Source: a virus. Taken from it: a DNA stretch of 64,000 nt. The stretch spans positions 161,285 to 225,284 of the IMG/VR virus record IMGVR_UViG_3300035698_018317; one strand, written 5' to 3'. Shown here one piece after another: positions 9,347 through 16,534 of the stretch; the first letter of the stretch is position 1, and each line of letters opens with the position of its first letter. The notes beneath the pieces were generated by a model, which did not search any database, was not told the DNA's origin, and saw nothing but the letters and a program-made list of their open reading frames with translations. The position numbers and the translations under genes are program-made.

Positions 9347-10141
9347 ATGTCAAAAGAAAAAAAGAAATTATATGTAGCAATTGTGTTGGATAAGTCTGGT
9401 TCTATGTGGAAAACAAGAGAAGCTGCCATTATAGGATACAATGAACAAGTTCAACAGTTAAAAATAAATGAAGATGATTTAGAAACAGAAGTTTGTTTGG
9501 TAACGTTTAATGGACAAGTTTTTGAACATCTATGGTGCGTCCCTACTGATGACTTGACAGAAATAGGTGATGATGATTATAAACCATTGGGTGCCACGGC
9601 TCTGCGAGATGCCATGGGATATACAATCAAAAAACTCATGGACACTACAGACTACGAAGATGAAAATAATGCCTATCTCGTTATTGCCATTTCCGATGGT
9701 GATACCATGAGTGATAAACATTACAGTGTTGGTGCTTTAAAAGAATTAATCGAAGGCTGTCAAGCAACGAAACAATGGACGTTCACCCACATGGGATGTA
9801 ATGAGAATTATCTGAAAGAAATGGCAAAAGAAACCGGAATTCCAGTGGCTAATTATGCTGCATGGGATAATACATCTCTTGATTCTACGAGGGGTGGAAT
9901 GAAGAGAGCGACCGCAAGAACACAACTATATCGTAAAAGCATCGCTGGAGGGCAATGTTGTTCATCAAACTTTATGTCAGATGTGGACAACCAAGTTGCT
10001 GATTTCACGAAAGTAGATGATATAGATTTAATCGCAAAGAATGTTGATGTTGCATCAATCCCAAAACCCTCAACGACAACTAAAGCTAGAACAGTTTTCT
10101 GCGAAGCTAAAGCTGTTGAGTGGCCCCAAGAAGATAATTAA
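9347..10141 (+). CDS. von Willebrand factor A domain protein
   Basis: 264 aa. A vWA fold with an apparently intact MIDAS metal site: DKSGSM near residue 15, the Thr in GATALRDAM, and the SDGD loop (AISDGDTMSD). The N-terminus is cytosolic, with no signal peptide. The C-terminal 60 residues lack the fold and carry several Cys. Such proteins bind partner proteins through the metal; here the partner could be the product of the gene just upstream. Role in the phage unknown. Confidence 0.85.
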   Translation: MSKEKKKLYVAIVLDKSGSMWKTREAAIIGYNEQVQQLKINEDDLETEVCLVTFNGQVFEHLWCVPTDDLTEIGDDDYKPLGATALRDAMGYTIKKLMDTTDYEDENNAYLVIAISDGDTMSDKHYSVGALKELIEGCQATKQWTFTHMGCNENYLKEMAKETGIPVANYAAWDNTSLDSTRGGMKRATARTQLYRKSIAGGQCCSSNFMSDVDNQVADFTKVDDIDLIAKNVDVASIPKPSTTTKARTVFCEAKAVEWPQEDN

Positions 10142-10157
10142 GATGTATAGATAAAGA

Positions 10158-10361
10158 GTGGGTTACAATAATTACAAACAGACTGACCGCAGTAAGTGCG
10201 AAGGTTGTATGGTTCCGTGGGAAACTTATACGGGATTTGGGATGTGCGGAAATAGAAATGGCCAATGCCCTTCGGGGCTAAGCTATCTATCGAAAGAAGA
10301 TGAGGAATTGCGGCAAAAAGCCCTGTTTGAAAGTTACGCATATAAAAAAAATCCACTGTAA
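10158..10361 (+). CDS. Small Cys-containing protein
   Basis: 67 aa from a GTG at 10158, 17 bp after the vWA gene. The N-terminal half has four Cys in two pairs (CEGC ... CGNRNGQC), compatible with a small metal site. The C-terminal half is charged. The start is uncertain since only AAAGAG precedes it. Function unknown. Confidence 0.5.
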   Translation: MGYNNYKQTDRSKCEGCMVPWETYTGFGMCGNRNGQCPSGLSYLSKEDEELRQKALFESYAYKKNPL

Positions 10362-10374
10362 TCCGATTTTTATG

Positions 10375-10403
10375 TTTACAAACTAGAACGGATGCACTAT
10401 TAT
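10375..10403 (+). promoter_or_regulatory. Promoter for small RNA
   Basis: TTTACA (10375-10380), exactly 17 nt, then TATTAT (10398-10403), giving a predicted start near 10410. Confidence 0.5.
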
Positions 10404-10409
10404 ACGTTA

Positions 10410-10573
10410 GAAGTAGGAAAAGAAACATGAACACGAATACGTTTTATTTTAGTCTAAGCTTATTATCCTCATCGCTGCTCTTGAGCAACGATAAAGGAAC
10501 TGCTGTGGACTAAGGTACAAAACACCTAGAGACGGGCAAAAGCCCCGAACCACAACGGTTCGGGGCTTTTTTT
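10410..10573 (+). ncRNA. Candidate small RNA before the tRNA array
   Basis: About 165 nt between a good promoter and a strong terminator, with no credible reading frame. The centre folds as a long interrupted hairpin (TCCT..ATCG..GCTC / GAGC..CGAT..AGGA, about 10465-10500). The RNA ends in the terminator at 10541-10573. It does not match any RNA family I recognise. It lies directly upstream of the tRNA array and could also act as an attenuated leader for it. Confidence 0.5.
10541..10573 (+). terminator. Strong intrinsic terminator
   Basis: Perfect 11-bp stem AGCCCCGAACC / GGTTCGGGGCT with a 5-nt loop, followed by a run of seven T. It ends the small RNA and separates it from the tRNA genes. 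Confidence 0.92.
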
Positions 10574-10584
10574 GTTGTATTTTT

Positions 10585-10673
10585 GGAAAATAGGCAGATA
10601 TTGGCTTGCTGCGCTGGTTTGCTAAACCAGTTGGCCTGAAAGGGTCATGAGGGTTCGAATCCCTTGTTTTCCG
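10585..10673 (+). tRNA. tRNA-Ser (anticodon GCT)
   Basis: Acceptor GGAAAAT/GTTTTCC, anticodon arm CTGGT-TTGCTAA-ACCAG, long variable arm typical of Ser, T-arm with TTCGAAT. CCA is not encoded. Reads AGY codons, the only clear non-UNN tRNA in the window. Confidence 0.93.
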
Positions 10674-10676
10674 TTT

Positions 10677-10764
10677 GGAAAGTAGCCGAATATTGGTTTG
10701 TCGGGCTAGTTTCGAAAACTAGTTGGCCTTCGGGTCATAAGGGTTCGATTCCTCTTACTTTCCG
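10677..10764 (+). tRNA. tRNA-Ser (anticodon CGA)
   Basis: Acceptor GGAAAGT/ACTTTCC, anticodon arm CTAGT-TTCGAAA-ACTAG, long variable arm. Near-identical in its core to the Ser tRNAs at 12239 and 12330, so these arose by duplication. Reads UCG. Confidence 0.93.
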
Positions 10765-10833
10765 TGGTGACGATTGCCAATGCAACGCTAGGTTGCATTA
10801 GTTTAAATAAATTTAAAAGTGAATATTGCCATC

Positions 10834-10905
10834 GGGCGGTTAACACTGTGGTCAGTGTGCTGGATTGAAGTCCCAGAAAAGTTGGTTCGATACCATCACC
10901 GCCCA
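10834..10905 (+). tRNA. tRNA, Phe-like (anticodon GAA)
   Basis: Acceptor GGGCGGT/ACCGCCC is perfect. The anticodon arm is CTGGA-TTGAAGT-CCCAG with an A-C mismatch at the loop end, and the T-stem also has a mismatch. The loop position gives GAA. Because a regular tRNA-Phe follows at 11094, this may be divergent or non-functional. A separate 8-bp hairpin (10778-10799) lies before it. Confidence 0.6.
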
Positions 10906-10923
10906 TTTTATGTACACTCCAAC

Positions 10924-10997
10924 GGTGGTTAGAGTGTGACGGTAGCACGGGTGAGCCTGAAACTCATCAAGAATGGGTTCGATTCCCATAACCACCA
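10924..10997 (+). tRNA. tRNA, anticodon unresolved (TGA by position)
   Basis: Acceptor GGTGGTT/AACCACC and T-arm ATGGG-TTCGATT-CCCAT are good. The anticodon arm is GTGAG-CCTGAAA-CTCAT, which lacks the universal T33 and gives TGA by position but GAA one base on. The short variable loop argues against Ser. Identity therefore not assigned. Confidence 0.6.
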
Positions 10998-11003
10998 TTA
11001 GTC

Positions 11004-11078
11004 GGAGCTTTGGTACTGGTCTGGTGACAGTGTGCGCCTGAAGAGCGTAAAAGTTCGGTTCGATTCCGAAAGGCTCCA
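11004..11078 (+). tRNA. tRNA, Phe-like (anticodon GAA)
   Basis: Acceptor GGAGCTT/AGGCTCC is paired with one wobble. Anticodon arm TGCGC-CTGAAGA-GCGTA has T33 and anticodon GAA with G37. T-arm TTCGG-TTCGATT-CCGAA. Identity is tentative because other Phe-type genes lie beside it. Confidence 0.65.
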
Positions 11079-11093
11079 TTTAGTTGTAAAAAC

Positions 11094-11166
11094 GCTGCGG
11101 TAGCTCAGTTGGTAGAGCACTAGACTGAAAATCTAGGTGTCGCTGGTTCGATTCCAGTCCGTAGCA
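11094..11166 (+). tRNA. tRNA-Phe (anticodon GAA)
   Basis: Canonical cloverleaf: acceptor GCTGCGG/CCGTAGC, D-arm AGCTCAGTTGGTAGAGC, anticodon arm CTAGA-CTGAAAA-TCTAG, T-arm with TTCGATT. CCA is not encoded. Confidence 0.95.
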
Positions 11167-11168
11167 TT

Positions 11169-11316
11169 GGATATTCACATGGCGGAATATATTGTTTCAT
11201 TGACCCTTGTTCTTTATAGAAATGCAAATGGAACTACAAGGCACACGCAGCTTTCTTCGGGAAGTGTGACCTCCCAGCCGAGGTCTTGTCCGTTCAATTC
11301 GGACTGTGAATATCCT
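11169..11316 (+). ncRNA. tRNA-like structured RNA with 11-bp closing stem
   Basis: An 11-bp perfect closing helix (11169-11179 with 11305-11315) is followed by one unpaired T. Directly 5' of its 3' strand is a perfect T-arm (GTCCG-TTCAATT-CGGAC, 11288-11304). Inside are a UUCG-capped hairpin (CTTTC/GGAAG with an outer CACA/TGTG), an ACCTC/GAGGT hairpin and a CCTTG/CAAGG stem. It sits in line between tRNA-Phe and tRNA-Tyr. It is too short for tmRNA and has no normal anticodon arm. A 50-codon frame (11179-11331) overlaps it but runs into the next tRNA. Confidence 0.6.
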
Positions 11317-11320
11317 AAAC

Positions 11321-11402
11321 GGCAGTATTGAGCAATTGGCTGCTCCCCAGATTGTAAATCTGGCGTCGAAAGGCATTGAAGGTTCGAGTCCTTCTGCTGC
11401 CA
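11321..11402 (+). tRNA. tRNA-Tyr (anticodon GTA)
   Basis: Acceptor GGCAGTA/TGCTGCC, anticodon arm CCAGA-TTGTAAA-TCTGG, long variable arm (type II, as in bacterial Tyr). G34 makes it a potential queuosine substrate. Confidence 0.94.
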
Positions 11403-11405
11403 GTT

Positions 11406-11636
11406 ATGAGTAAGAAAGATGAAAATAAGCGTAGAGAATACCAAATGCAGAATTATTCCGTGTATTATTTTCCTATAACAGGAGAAGTAATGTGTTGCCC
11501 AAAAAAAAGAAGTGTATTTGGCGAGTTGCACGACCACCACTATTACATAAATTATTGTACTGATTGTGGGCAGCGAGTAAAACTTTTTGTTGCTAAAAGA
11601 AAACGTGTAGTTTGTGAACGTTGTAAAAAAGATTAG
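11406..11636 (+). CDS. Small zinc-ribbon-like protein inside the tRNA array
   Basis: 76 aa (MSKKDENKRREYQMQ at the start), with the ATG four nt after the tRNA-Tyr. C-terminal Cys pairs CTDCGQ and CERCKK suggest a zinc knuckle; a CC pair and several His lie in the middle. Basic overall, so nucleic-acid binding is plausible. It is flanked on both sides by tRNA-Tyr genes and is read from the same strand. Confidence 0.65.
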   Translation: MSKKDENKRREYQMQNYSVYYFPITGEVMCCPKKRSVFGELHDHHYYINYCTDCGQRVKLFVAKRKRVVCERCKKD

Positions 11637-11644
11637 TCTATTTC

Positions 11645-11726
11645 GGCAGTATTGAGCAATTGGCCGCTCAGCGGACTGTAAATCCGCCGCCTTCGGGCAT
11701 TGAAGGTTCGAGTCCTTCTGCTGCCA
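11645..11726 (+). tRNA. tRNA-Tyr (anticodon GTA), second copy
   Basis: Same acceptor, D- and T-arms as the copy at 11321. Anticodon arm GCGGA-CTGTAAA-TCCGC differs in the stem, so the two have diverged or recombined. Type II variable arm. Confidence 0.94.
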
Positions 11727-11732
11727 TTATTA

Positions 11733-11838
11733 GCCCCCGTGACGGAATTGGCAGACGTGCGAGTTTTAAGGGTTTAAGAACCCACTAAAAGAAACTCGTG
11801 TCCATACGGGCGTACAGGTTCGAGTCCTGTCGGGGGCA
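11733..11838 (+). tRNA. tRNA-Leu with 22-nt insertion in the anticodon loop
   Basis: Acceptor GCCCCCG/CGGGGGC, the Leu-type D-arm shared with the genes at 12074 and 18886, a long variable arm and a good T-arm. Between CGAGT and ACTCG the loop is 29 nt instead of 7. The extra 22 nt fold as a GGGTT/AACCC hairpin flanked by TTTTA/TAAAA. Removing them after position 36 or 37 leaves a normal TAA (Leu) loop. The gene at 18302 carries a homologous insertion. Confidence 0.75.
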
Positions 11839-12060
11839 TTAAGATTCAAATTCTTTTTGAATCATCTCCATTACTTTGTTAAAATCTTTTTCACTAGTTG
11901 TTTTGGTTTGAACGTATTCGGCAGCTTTATCTATAGTGAGACCGCCTGTGCGAATGCTATTTACCATCTTACTAGCTAATTTATTTAAATTTAATTCACC
12001 ATAACCCCCAACAAGTGGTGGCATTAATCTTGATTCTAACCATGTGTTAAAAGTTTTCAT
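11839..12060 (-). CDS. Small protein with capsid-targeting-like N-terminus
   Basis: 73 aa from the ATG at 12060 (MKTFNTWLESRLMPP); a longer frame would run into the tRNA on the other strand. The first ten residues match the F-x-x-W-L-E motif shared by many small proteins here. The rest is a predicted helical domain (LNLNKLASKMVNSIRTGG). Lying antisense within a tRNA array is unusual and suggests a recent insertion. Function unknown; head packaging is inferred. Confidence 0.65.
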   Translation of the reverse strand: MKTFNTWLESRLMPPLVGGYGELNLNKLASKMVNSIRTGGLTIDKAAEYVQTKTTSEKDFNKVMEMIQKEFES

Positions 12061-12073
12061 AATGTATCTATTC

Positions 12074-12158
12074 GCCCTAGTGACGGAATTGGCAGACGTG
12101 CTGGCCTTAAAAGCCGGTGTCAATATATGGCGTGCAGGTTCGAGTCCTGTCTAGGGTA
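12074..12158 (+). tRNA. tRNA-Leu (anticodon TAA)
   Basis: Acceptor GCCCTAG/CTAGGGT, anticodon arm CTGGC-CTTAAAA-GCCGG, long variable arm. Serves as the uninterrupted reference for the inserted Leu tRNAs. Confidence 0.94.
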
Positions 12159-12160
12159 TT

Positions 12161-12233
12161 TTCTGGGGACGTGGTGTGCAGAATGAAGTTAGGACTACAC
12201 AAGGCTTATAGGTTCGAGTCCTATCACGGAACA
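12161..12233 (+). pseudogene. Degenerate tRNA-like remnant
   Basis: A perfect T-arm (ATAGG-TTCGAGT-CCTAT) and an imperfect acceptor (TTCTGGG with CACGGAA, one mismatch) are present, but no D- or anticodon arm folds convincingly. Best read as a decayed tRNA. Confidence 0.4.
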
Positions 12234-12238
12234 TCTCT

Positions 12239-12326
12239 GGAAAGCAGCCGAATATTGGTTTGTCGGGCTAGTTTTGAAAACTAGTTGGCCTCCGGGTCAT
12301 AAGGGTTCGATTCCTCTTGCTTTCCT
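12239..12326 (+). tRNA. tRNA-Ser (anticodon TGA)
   Basis: Acceptor GGAAAGC/GCTTTCC, anticodon arm CTAGT-TTTGAAA-ACTAG, long variable arm. Reads UCA and related codons. Confidence 0.94.
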
Positions 12327-12329
12327 TTT

Positions 12330-12418
12330 GGATGGGAGCCGAATATTGGTTTGTCGGGCTAGTTTGGAAAACTAGTTGGCCTGAAAGGGTCATTAGGGTC
12401 CAATTCCCTACTCATCCG
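12330..12418 (+). tRNA. tRNA-Ser (anticodon GGA)
   Basis: Acceptor GGATGGG/CTCATCC, anticodon arm CTAGT-TTGGAAA-ACTAG, long variable arm. The T-loop reads TCCAATT rather than TTC, an unusual change at position 55. Confidence 0.9.
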
Positions 12419-12447
12419 TTCGAATAAAAATATAAAAATTATTCGAA
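12419..12447. repeat. Inverted repeat after the tRNA array
   Basis: Perfect 9-bp inverted repeat TTCGAATAA / TTATTCGAA with an 11-nt A/T loop. It could end tRNA-array transcription or be an operator for the HNH gene at 12477. Confidence 0.4.
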
Positions 12448-12476
12448 CCTTTACTATTATATAGTGGAGGTAAAAA

Positions 12477-13037
12477 ATGAAAGAAAATATTCTTAGATTA
12501 AGAAAAGAAGGAAAATCATATGGAGAAATACAAAAAGAGCTAGGTTGTTCTAAAAGCACAATCTCATATCACTGTGGAGAAGGGCAGAGGGAAAAACAGG
12601 TTGAGAGGCAAAGGCAATTCAGAAAAAACAATGTAATTACTAGAAGAATTGGTTCGTTTACACAAAACAGACCTAAAAAAAAGAACAAACAACCTAAATT
12701 TGAAAGAAGCGTAACTCAAAAAACACAAGAAAAAAGTTATGATTTCCAACGCAAACAAAAATGTTCTAAATTTAATTTCAAAGATGTATTAGAGCATTAT
12801 GGAGAACAAACAACATGTTACTTATCTGGAAGACTTATTGATTTATCAGAACCTAGAACTTATCATTTTGACCATATAATTCCGGTTTCAAAAGGAGGAG
12901 ATTGTAGTTTTGAAAACTTAGGAATTGTTCGTAAAGAAGCAAATAGGGCTAAAAGTGACCTATTAGTAGAAGAATTTATTGAGCTTTGTAAAGACATTCT
13001 CGAATACAATGGTTATACAGTAATTAAAAACGATTAA
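12477..13037 (+). CDS. HTH-HNH homing endonuclease
   Basis: 186 aa. The N-terminal 30 residues form a helix-turn-helix (LRKEGKSYGEIQKELGCS), followed by a basic linker. The C-terminal HNH/McrA-type nuclease carries FDHIIPVSKGG and ENLGIVRKEANRAKSD. GGAGG precedes the ATG. It lies right after the tRNA array, a typical place for free-standing phage homing genes; it probably cuts an intronless allele and drives its own spread. Confidence 0.88.
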   Translation: MKENILRLRKEGKSYGEIQKELGCSKSTISYHCGEGQREKQVERQRQFRKNNVITRRIGSFTQNRPKKKNKQPKFERSVTQKTQEKSYDFQRKQKCSKFNFKDVLEHYGEQTTCYLSGRLIDLSEPRTYHFDHIIPVSKGGDCSFENLGIVRKEANRAKSDLLVEEFIELCKDILEYNGYTVIKND

Positions 13038-13065
13038 TTATCAAACTAAAACAATATATAATGTT

Positions 13066-14052
13066 ATGGGTGCTCAAACTACAGAGGGAACAGGATTTGG
13101 TTCTGCTGAAGGTCCAATTAGAGGACTAGGCGATGTAACCAAGATTCTAAAAAAGAATGCTGATGGGTCAGCATTCTCAAGTGAAGATAGCGTCATTAGA
13201 GAAACTAGTGGCGGTGATGCTGTAGATATACCTATAGACCCAATAGATGGCTTAGATGCTGAAAATGTTCAAGAAGCTTTAGAAGAACTCCAAGAAGAAG
13301 TTGAGGCTGGTGGGATTCCACCATTAGCGGAAAACATCACTGTTATACCAGTTGGAGATTTAACATCAACAAATGTACAAGATGCGTTAGAAGAACATCA
13401 GGATGACATAGATAATATCGAATCAGATGTTGCTATAAATGCATTTGATATTTTTACTAATGCCACAAATATTGATGGAAAAATAGATAAGATTTCTGCT
13501 CCGGTTACTGGGAATTTCCCATTAATTACGGCGACTGGTGAGGTGTCTAATTCTACGGTGGGTCCAGATGATTATTATACTCAGGGAGAAATAGACGCTT
13601 TAGAATACAGTCACTCTAGCTTATTAGACCTTCAAGGTGGAAGTGCTTCAGAAAGATACCATTTAACAAATGCACAACATACCAATTTAACTGATGGCGA
13701 CCCCACATTTGATACGATTGTTTTAAATGATATTATCCTTAATGACAGCCAAGCCACAACAAAAGAATATGTAGATTCTATAGTAGCTGGTTCTGGTGCT
13801 TGGTTAGACCCTGTAATTGACTTCAGTACAGAAGCAGCAGCCACAGAAACTACTGGCTTTCGCTATATTGCCTCTGCGGATGGTTCGACTTGGACAAAAG
13901 ATAATATTTATGAATATAATGGTGCATCGTGGGATGAAACAGTAATAGCTTCAGGAAATACTACTTTTGTAGAAGATTTAGGATTAGTCTACTTATTCAC
14001 TGGAACTAGTTGGGTTGATACTGGTGGAGTGTTCCAAATCATAATGACTTAG
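13066..14052 (+). CDS. Tail fibre protein, N-terminal part (frameshifted)
   Basis: 328 aa. Begins MGAQTTEGTGFGSAEG and carries tail-fibre repeats of the type LDAENVQEALEELQEE / LTSTNVQDALEEHQDD, then a LQGGSASERYHLT motif. Near 14030 the reading continues in the -1 frame: the DNA from 14034 encodes NHNDLDGLQGGSGDDTEQYH, a clear second copy of that motif, and runs open into the frame at 14193. The natural product would be a fibre of about 1150 aa. TATAAT lies 3 nt before the ATG. Confidence 0.8.
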   Translation: MGAQTTEGTGFGSAEGPIRGLGDVTKILKKNADGSAFSSEDSVIRETSGGDAVDIPIDPIDGLDAENVQEALEELQEEVEAGGIPPLAENITVIPVGDLTSTNVQDALEEHQDDIDNIESDVAINAFDIFTNATNIDGKIDKISAPVTGNFPLITATGEVSNSTVGPDDYYTQGEIDALEYSHSSLLDLQGGSASERYHLTNAQHTNLTDGDPTFDTIVLNDIILNDSQATTKEYVDSIVAGSGAWLDPVIDFSTEAAATETTGFRYIASADGSTWTKDNIYEYNGASWDETVIASGNTTFVEDLGLVYLFTGTSWVDTGGVFQIIMT

Positions 14053-14192
14053 ATGGTCTTCAAGGAGGTTCTGGAGACGATACAGAACAGTATCACTTAA
14101 CACAAGCAGCACATGACATAGCAGAAACATTCAATGTAAGTACTCCATCTAATTTTGATAAATTAGTATACGATAGCGGGTCAAGCGAATGG

Positions 14193-16511
14193 GTGAATGA
14201 TAATCCAGACGAAATTTATCATAAATCTTCTGATGAAATATTGACAGAAACTCATGGTATTTTCTTTGTAAATGCCTCTGGAGGGGATGTCACACTGACT
14301 ATAGCTGACAGTGCTCTAAATAATAACAATTCTGGAATAATGAGATTTTATAAGTCATCGAATGATGAATTTGAAGTCATTATTGTAACTTCTGGTGGGC
14401 AAAACATTGGCACTGATACATCCCAAACCATTTGGAAAATTGATGAAGGATTTTCTTGCATTAGTGATTATAATGGAGGTGTAAATTCTGGATGGAGGAT
14501 TGTTCAAGATAGCAGAACATTCACAGGTCAAGTTTCTAAAATTTTCCAAGTAGCTACTCAAGGAGCCGAATACACATCTGTAGTCGATGCTATTGCTGAT
14601 ATTAACCTTATTGGGGATGCATCTGCTACTATTAAGTATGTTATTGATGTGGCACCCGGAATCTATACAGAAGACCCATTTGTTGTGCCTGATTATGTTT
14701 CTATAATGGGTAAAAACGATGAAGCTACATTTATAAAAACAAATGATAATACTGTAACGTTTATTGAATTAGGTCATAATTCTGTTCTTTACAACCTTAG
14801 AGTAGATGGTGACTCACCTGTTACAAATGCGGTAGTTAGCGTATATTGTACTGATGAATCTGAATTGGTTAGAGTTGTTTTTCAAAACTCAGGAACATGT
14901 GTAAAAACAGTAAGTGGATTTACAACTGTTGAGTCTTGTAAGTTTAAGGATAGTTGTAATATAGGAATTGAGGTCACTGGTGGTATTGTAGGGTCAACGA
15001 GCCTATTTTCAGAAGTTTCAGATATATTCCTCTATGCAAATGGCGGCCTTCTTGTTGCCAACAACATGTTTAGTTCCAATGCCACAACCCATTTATACGC
15101 AAATAATGGTGGAACTTTACAACCAAATTTAATTAATTGTGAATTTGGAACAAATGTGTTGAGAACTGGAACAACTGGTGTAAACACAATTACAGGCTCT
15201 AATATTCATGGCGAAAGCTCTCAAACATGGCATGTTTTGCAAGAAGCCGCATCTGGAGAGATGCATCTAACTGCAAATTTATTGTTAGCGACGAAAATTT
15301 CTATGGTAAGTCCTGAAAATATCACTATTGATTTCAATAGTGAGTTAGAAGGAGATGAAGGCCATGTGTTTTATGAAGAGCTTCAAGTAGGGGCACCAGA
15401 AAAAGGCAGAGAATCTGTATTTGGTGAGGGAGATAGTTACACTCGTGGAATGTTGGTATATACCGAAACGGCAGGCGGTGTATTTGTCGATGAATCTGAA
15501 GCCGCAGCGAGTGCTTCTGGCTCAACTTTTGAATTCACGGGTGTTGCTGCCGACAACGCAATCTATGTTTCTTCAGATTTGCAAGACGTAACAGACTACA
15601 AACAATTTTTAGGAATTAAAGCTAGTATTATTGTTGCAGCAACAGGAACGGGAGAAATAGTAACCGAATATTGGGATGGTTCAAGTTGGACGGAATTTAA
15701 TAATATGTCAGCGGAAGCTGATGTCCCTTACACTCAACATGCAAATAACATATTTGAGCGTACAGGTTCAGAGCAAATTAGATTTCAAGATATATCTTTA
15801 TCTTCGGCAACATGGACAAAAAATGACCCATTAACACTTGGCGACCCCAATCAGGGAACTAATAGATTTTGGGTTAGGTTCAGAATAGATTCACTGCTAA
15901 TTACAGCTCCAATATTTCAGCAATTCAAAGTCCATAGCAATAGAACCGAAATTAATGCTGATGGATTTGTTGAATATATGGGAGGGGCAAGAAAAAGAAT
16001 CAGCATTGAAGGAATTAATTTAGGAAACACATTTGAAATTGATGGGTTTGCTCCTAAAGACAATACTGTTGATTTCGGTCCCACAATCAATCTTAAAGTT
16101 AAGAAAAATAAATTTGAAGATACCAAACTAGACGGTTTTGGACAAGCGATTGCAGTGCCAGATGGTTTGGATACTTCTATGCCATTAAGATATGTAGTTC
16201 GATGGTCGCTAAATTCCGATGAACCGTCTGGTGATGTTGCATTGGATTTTGTATACGGACAAGCACAAGTAGGCACGATATTAGATGGCACTAATACAGA
16301 AGTTATAATCACCGACATTACCACTACTGTAGCAAATACAGCCGATGAAATTTATGAGACTGTATACTCATTCTCTATCACAAGCTCGCTGCCTGAAGAC
16401 GGATTATTTATAGTTCTTAAAAGAGATGCAGATGGAGGTGCTACTGGAGATACTTATGGTGGTGATGTATATATTGTAAATACTGAGTTGCTTGGGTATT
16501 TTTGGCATTAA
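14193..16511 (+). CDS. Tail fibre protein, C-terminal part with beta-helix
   Basis: 772 aa counted from an in-frame GTG at 14193, but the open frame begins at 14034 and joins the upstream gene by a -1 shift. Residues about 100-330 look like a pectin-lyase-type right-handed beta-helix (IMGKNDEATFIKTNDNTVTF and following turns). The later part is beta-rich with a terminal jelly-roll-like region. Probably the receptor-binding or depolymerase part of a fibre. No ribosome-binding site supports separate translation from 14193. Confidence 0.75.
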   Translation: MNDNPDEIYHKSSDEILTETHGIFFVNASGGDVTLTIADSALNNNNSGIMRFYKSSNDEFEVIIVTSGGQNIGTDTSQTIWKIDEGFSCISDYNGGVNSGWRIVQDSRTFTGQVSKIFQVATQGAEYTSVVDAIADINLIGDASATIKYVIDVAPGIYTEDPFVVPDYVSIMGKNDEATFIKTNDNTVTFIELGHNSVLYNLRVDGDSPVTNAVVSVYCTDESELVRVVFQNSGTCVKTVSGFTTVESCKFKDSCNIGIEVTGGIVGSTSLFSEVSDIFLYANGGLLVANNMFSSNATTHLYANNGGTLQPNLINCEFGTNVLRTGTTGVNTITGSNIHGESSQTWHVLQEAASGEMHLTANLLLATKISMVSPENITIDFNSELEGDEGHVFYEELQVGAPEKGRESVFGEGDSYTRGMLVYTETAGGVFVDESEAAASASGSTFEFTGVAADNAIYVSSDLQDVTDYKQFLGIKASIIVAATGTGEIVTEYWDGSSWTEFNNMSAEADVPYTQHANNIFERTGSEQIRFQDISLSSATWTKNDPLTLGDPNQGTNRFWVRFRIDSLLITAPIFQQFKVHSNRTEINADGFVEYMGGARKRISIEGINLGNTFEIDGFAPKDNTVDFGPTINLKVKKNKFEDTKLDGFGQAIAVPDGLDTSMPLRYVVRWSLNSDEPSGDVALDFVYGQAQVGTILDGTNTEVIITDITTTVANTADEIYETVYSFSITSSLPEDGLFIVLKRDADGGATGDTYGGDVYIVNTELLGYFWH

Positions 16512-16534
16512 AATTATTTTACTATATTAAATAC

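Noticed and set aside
10706-11079. Minus-strand frames with GIEPTF/GIEPNF-like sequence
   Set aside because: They are antisense to well-formed tRNA genes; this sequence type is a known artefact of translating tRNA arrays backwards.
11169-11316. tmRNA
   Set aside because: Only about 148 nt, no resume codon or tag ending in Ala-Ala, and the closing stem is 11 bp rather than 7.
11179-11331. 50-codon frame starting MAEYIVSLTLVLYR
   Set aside because: It overlaps the paired stems of the tRNA-like RNA and ends inside tRNA-Tyr, with no ribosome-binding site; kept only as an alternative explanation.
11733-11838. Group I intron in tRNA
   Set aside because: The extra segment is 22 nt; group I introns need about 200 nt and a conserved core.
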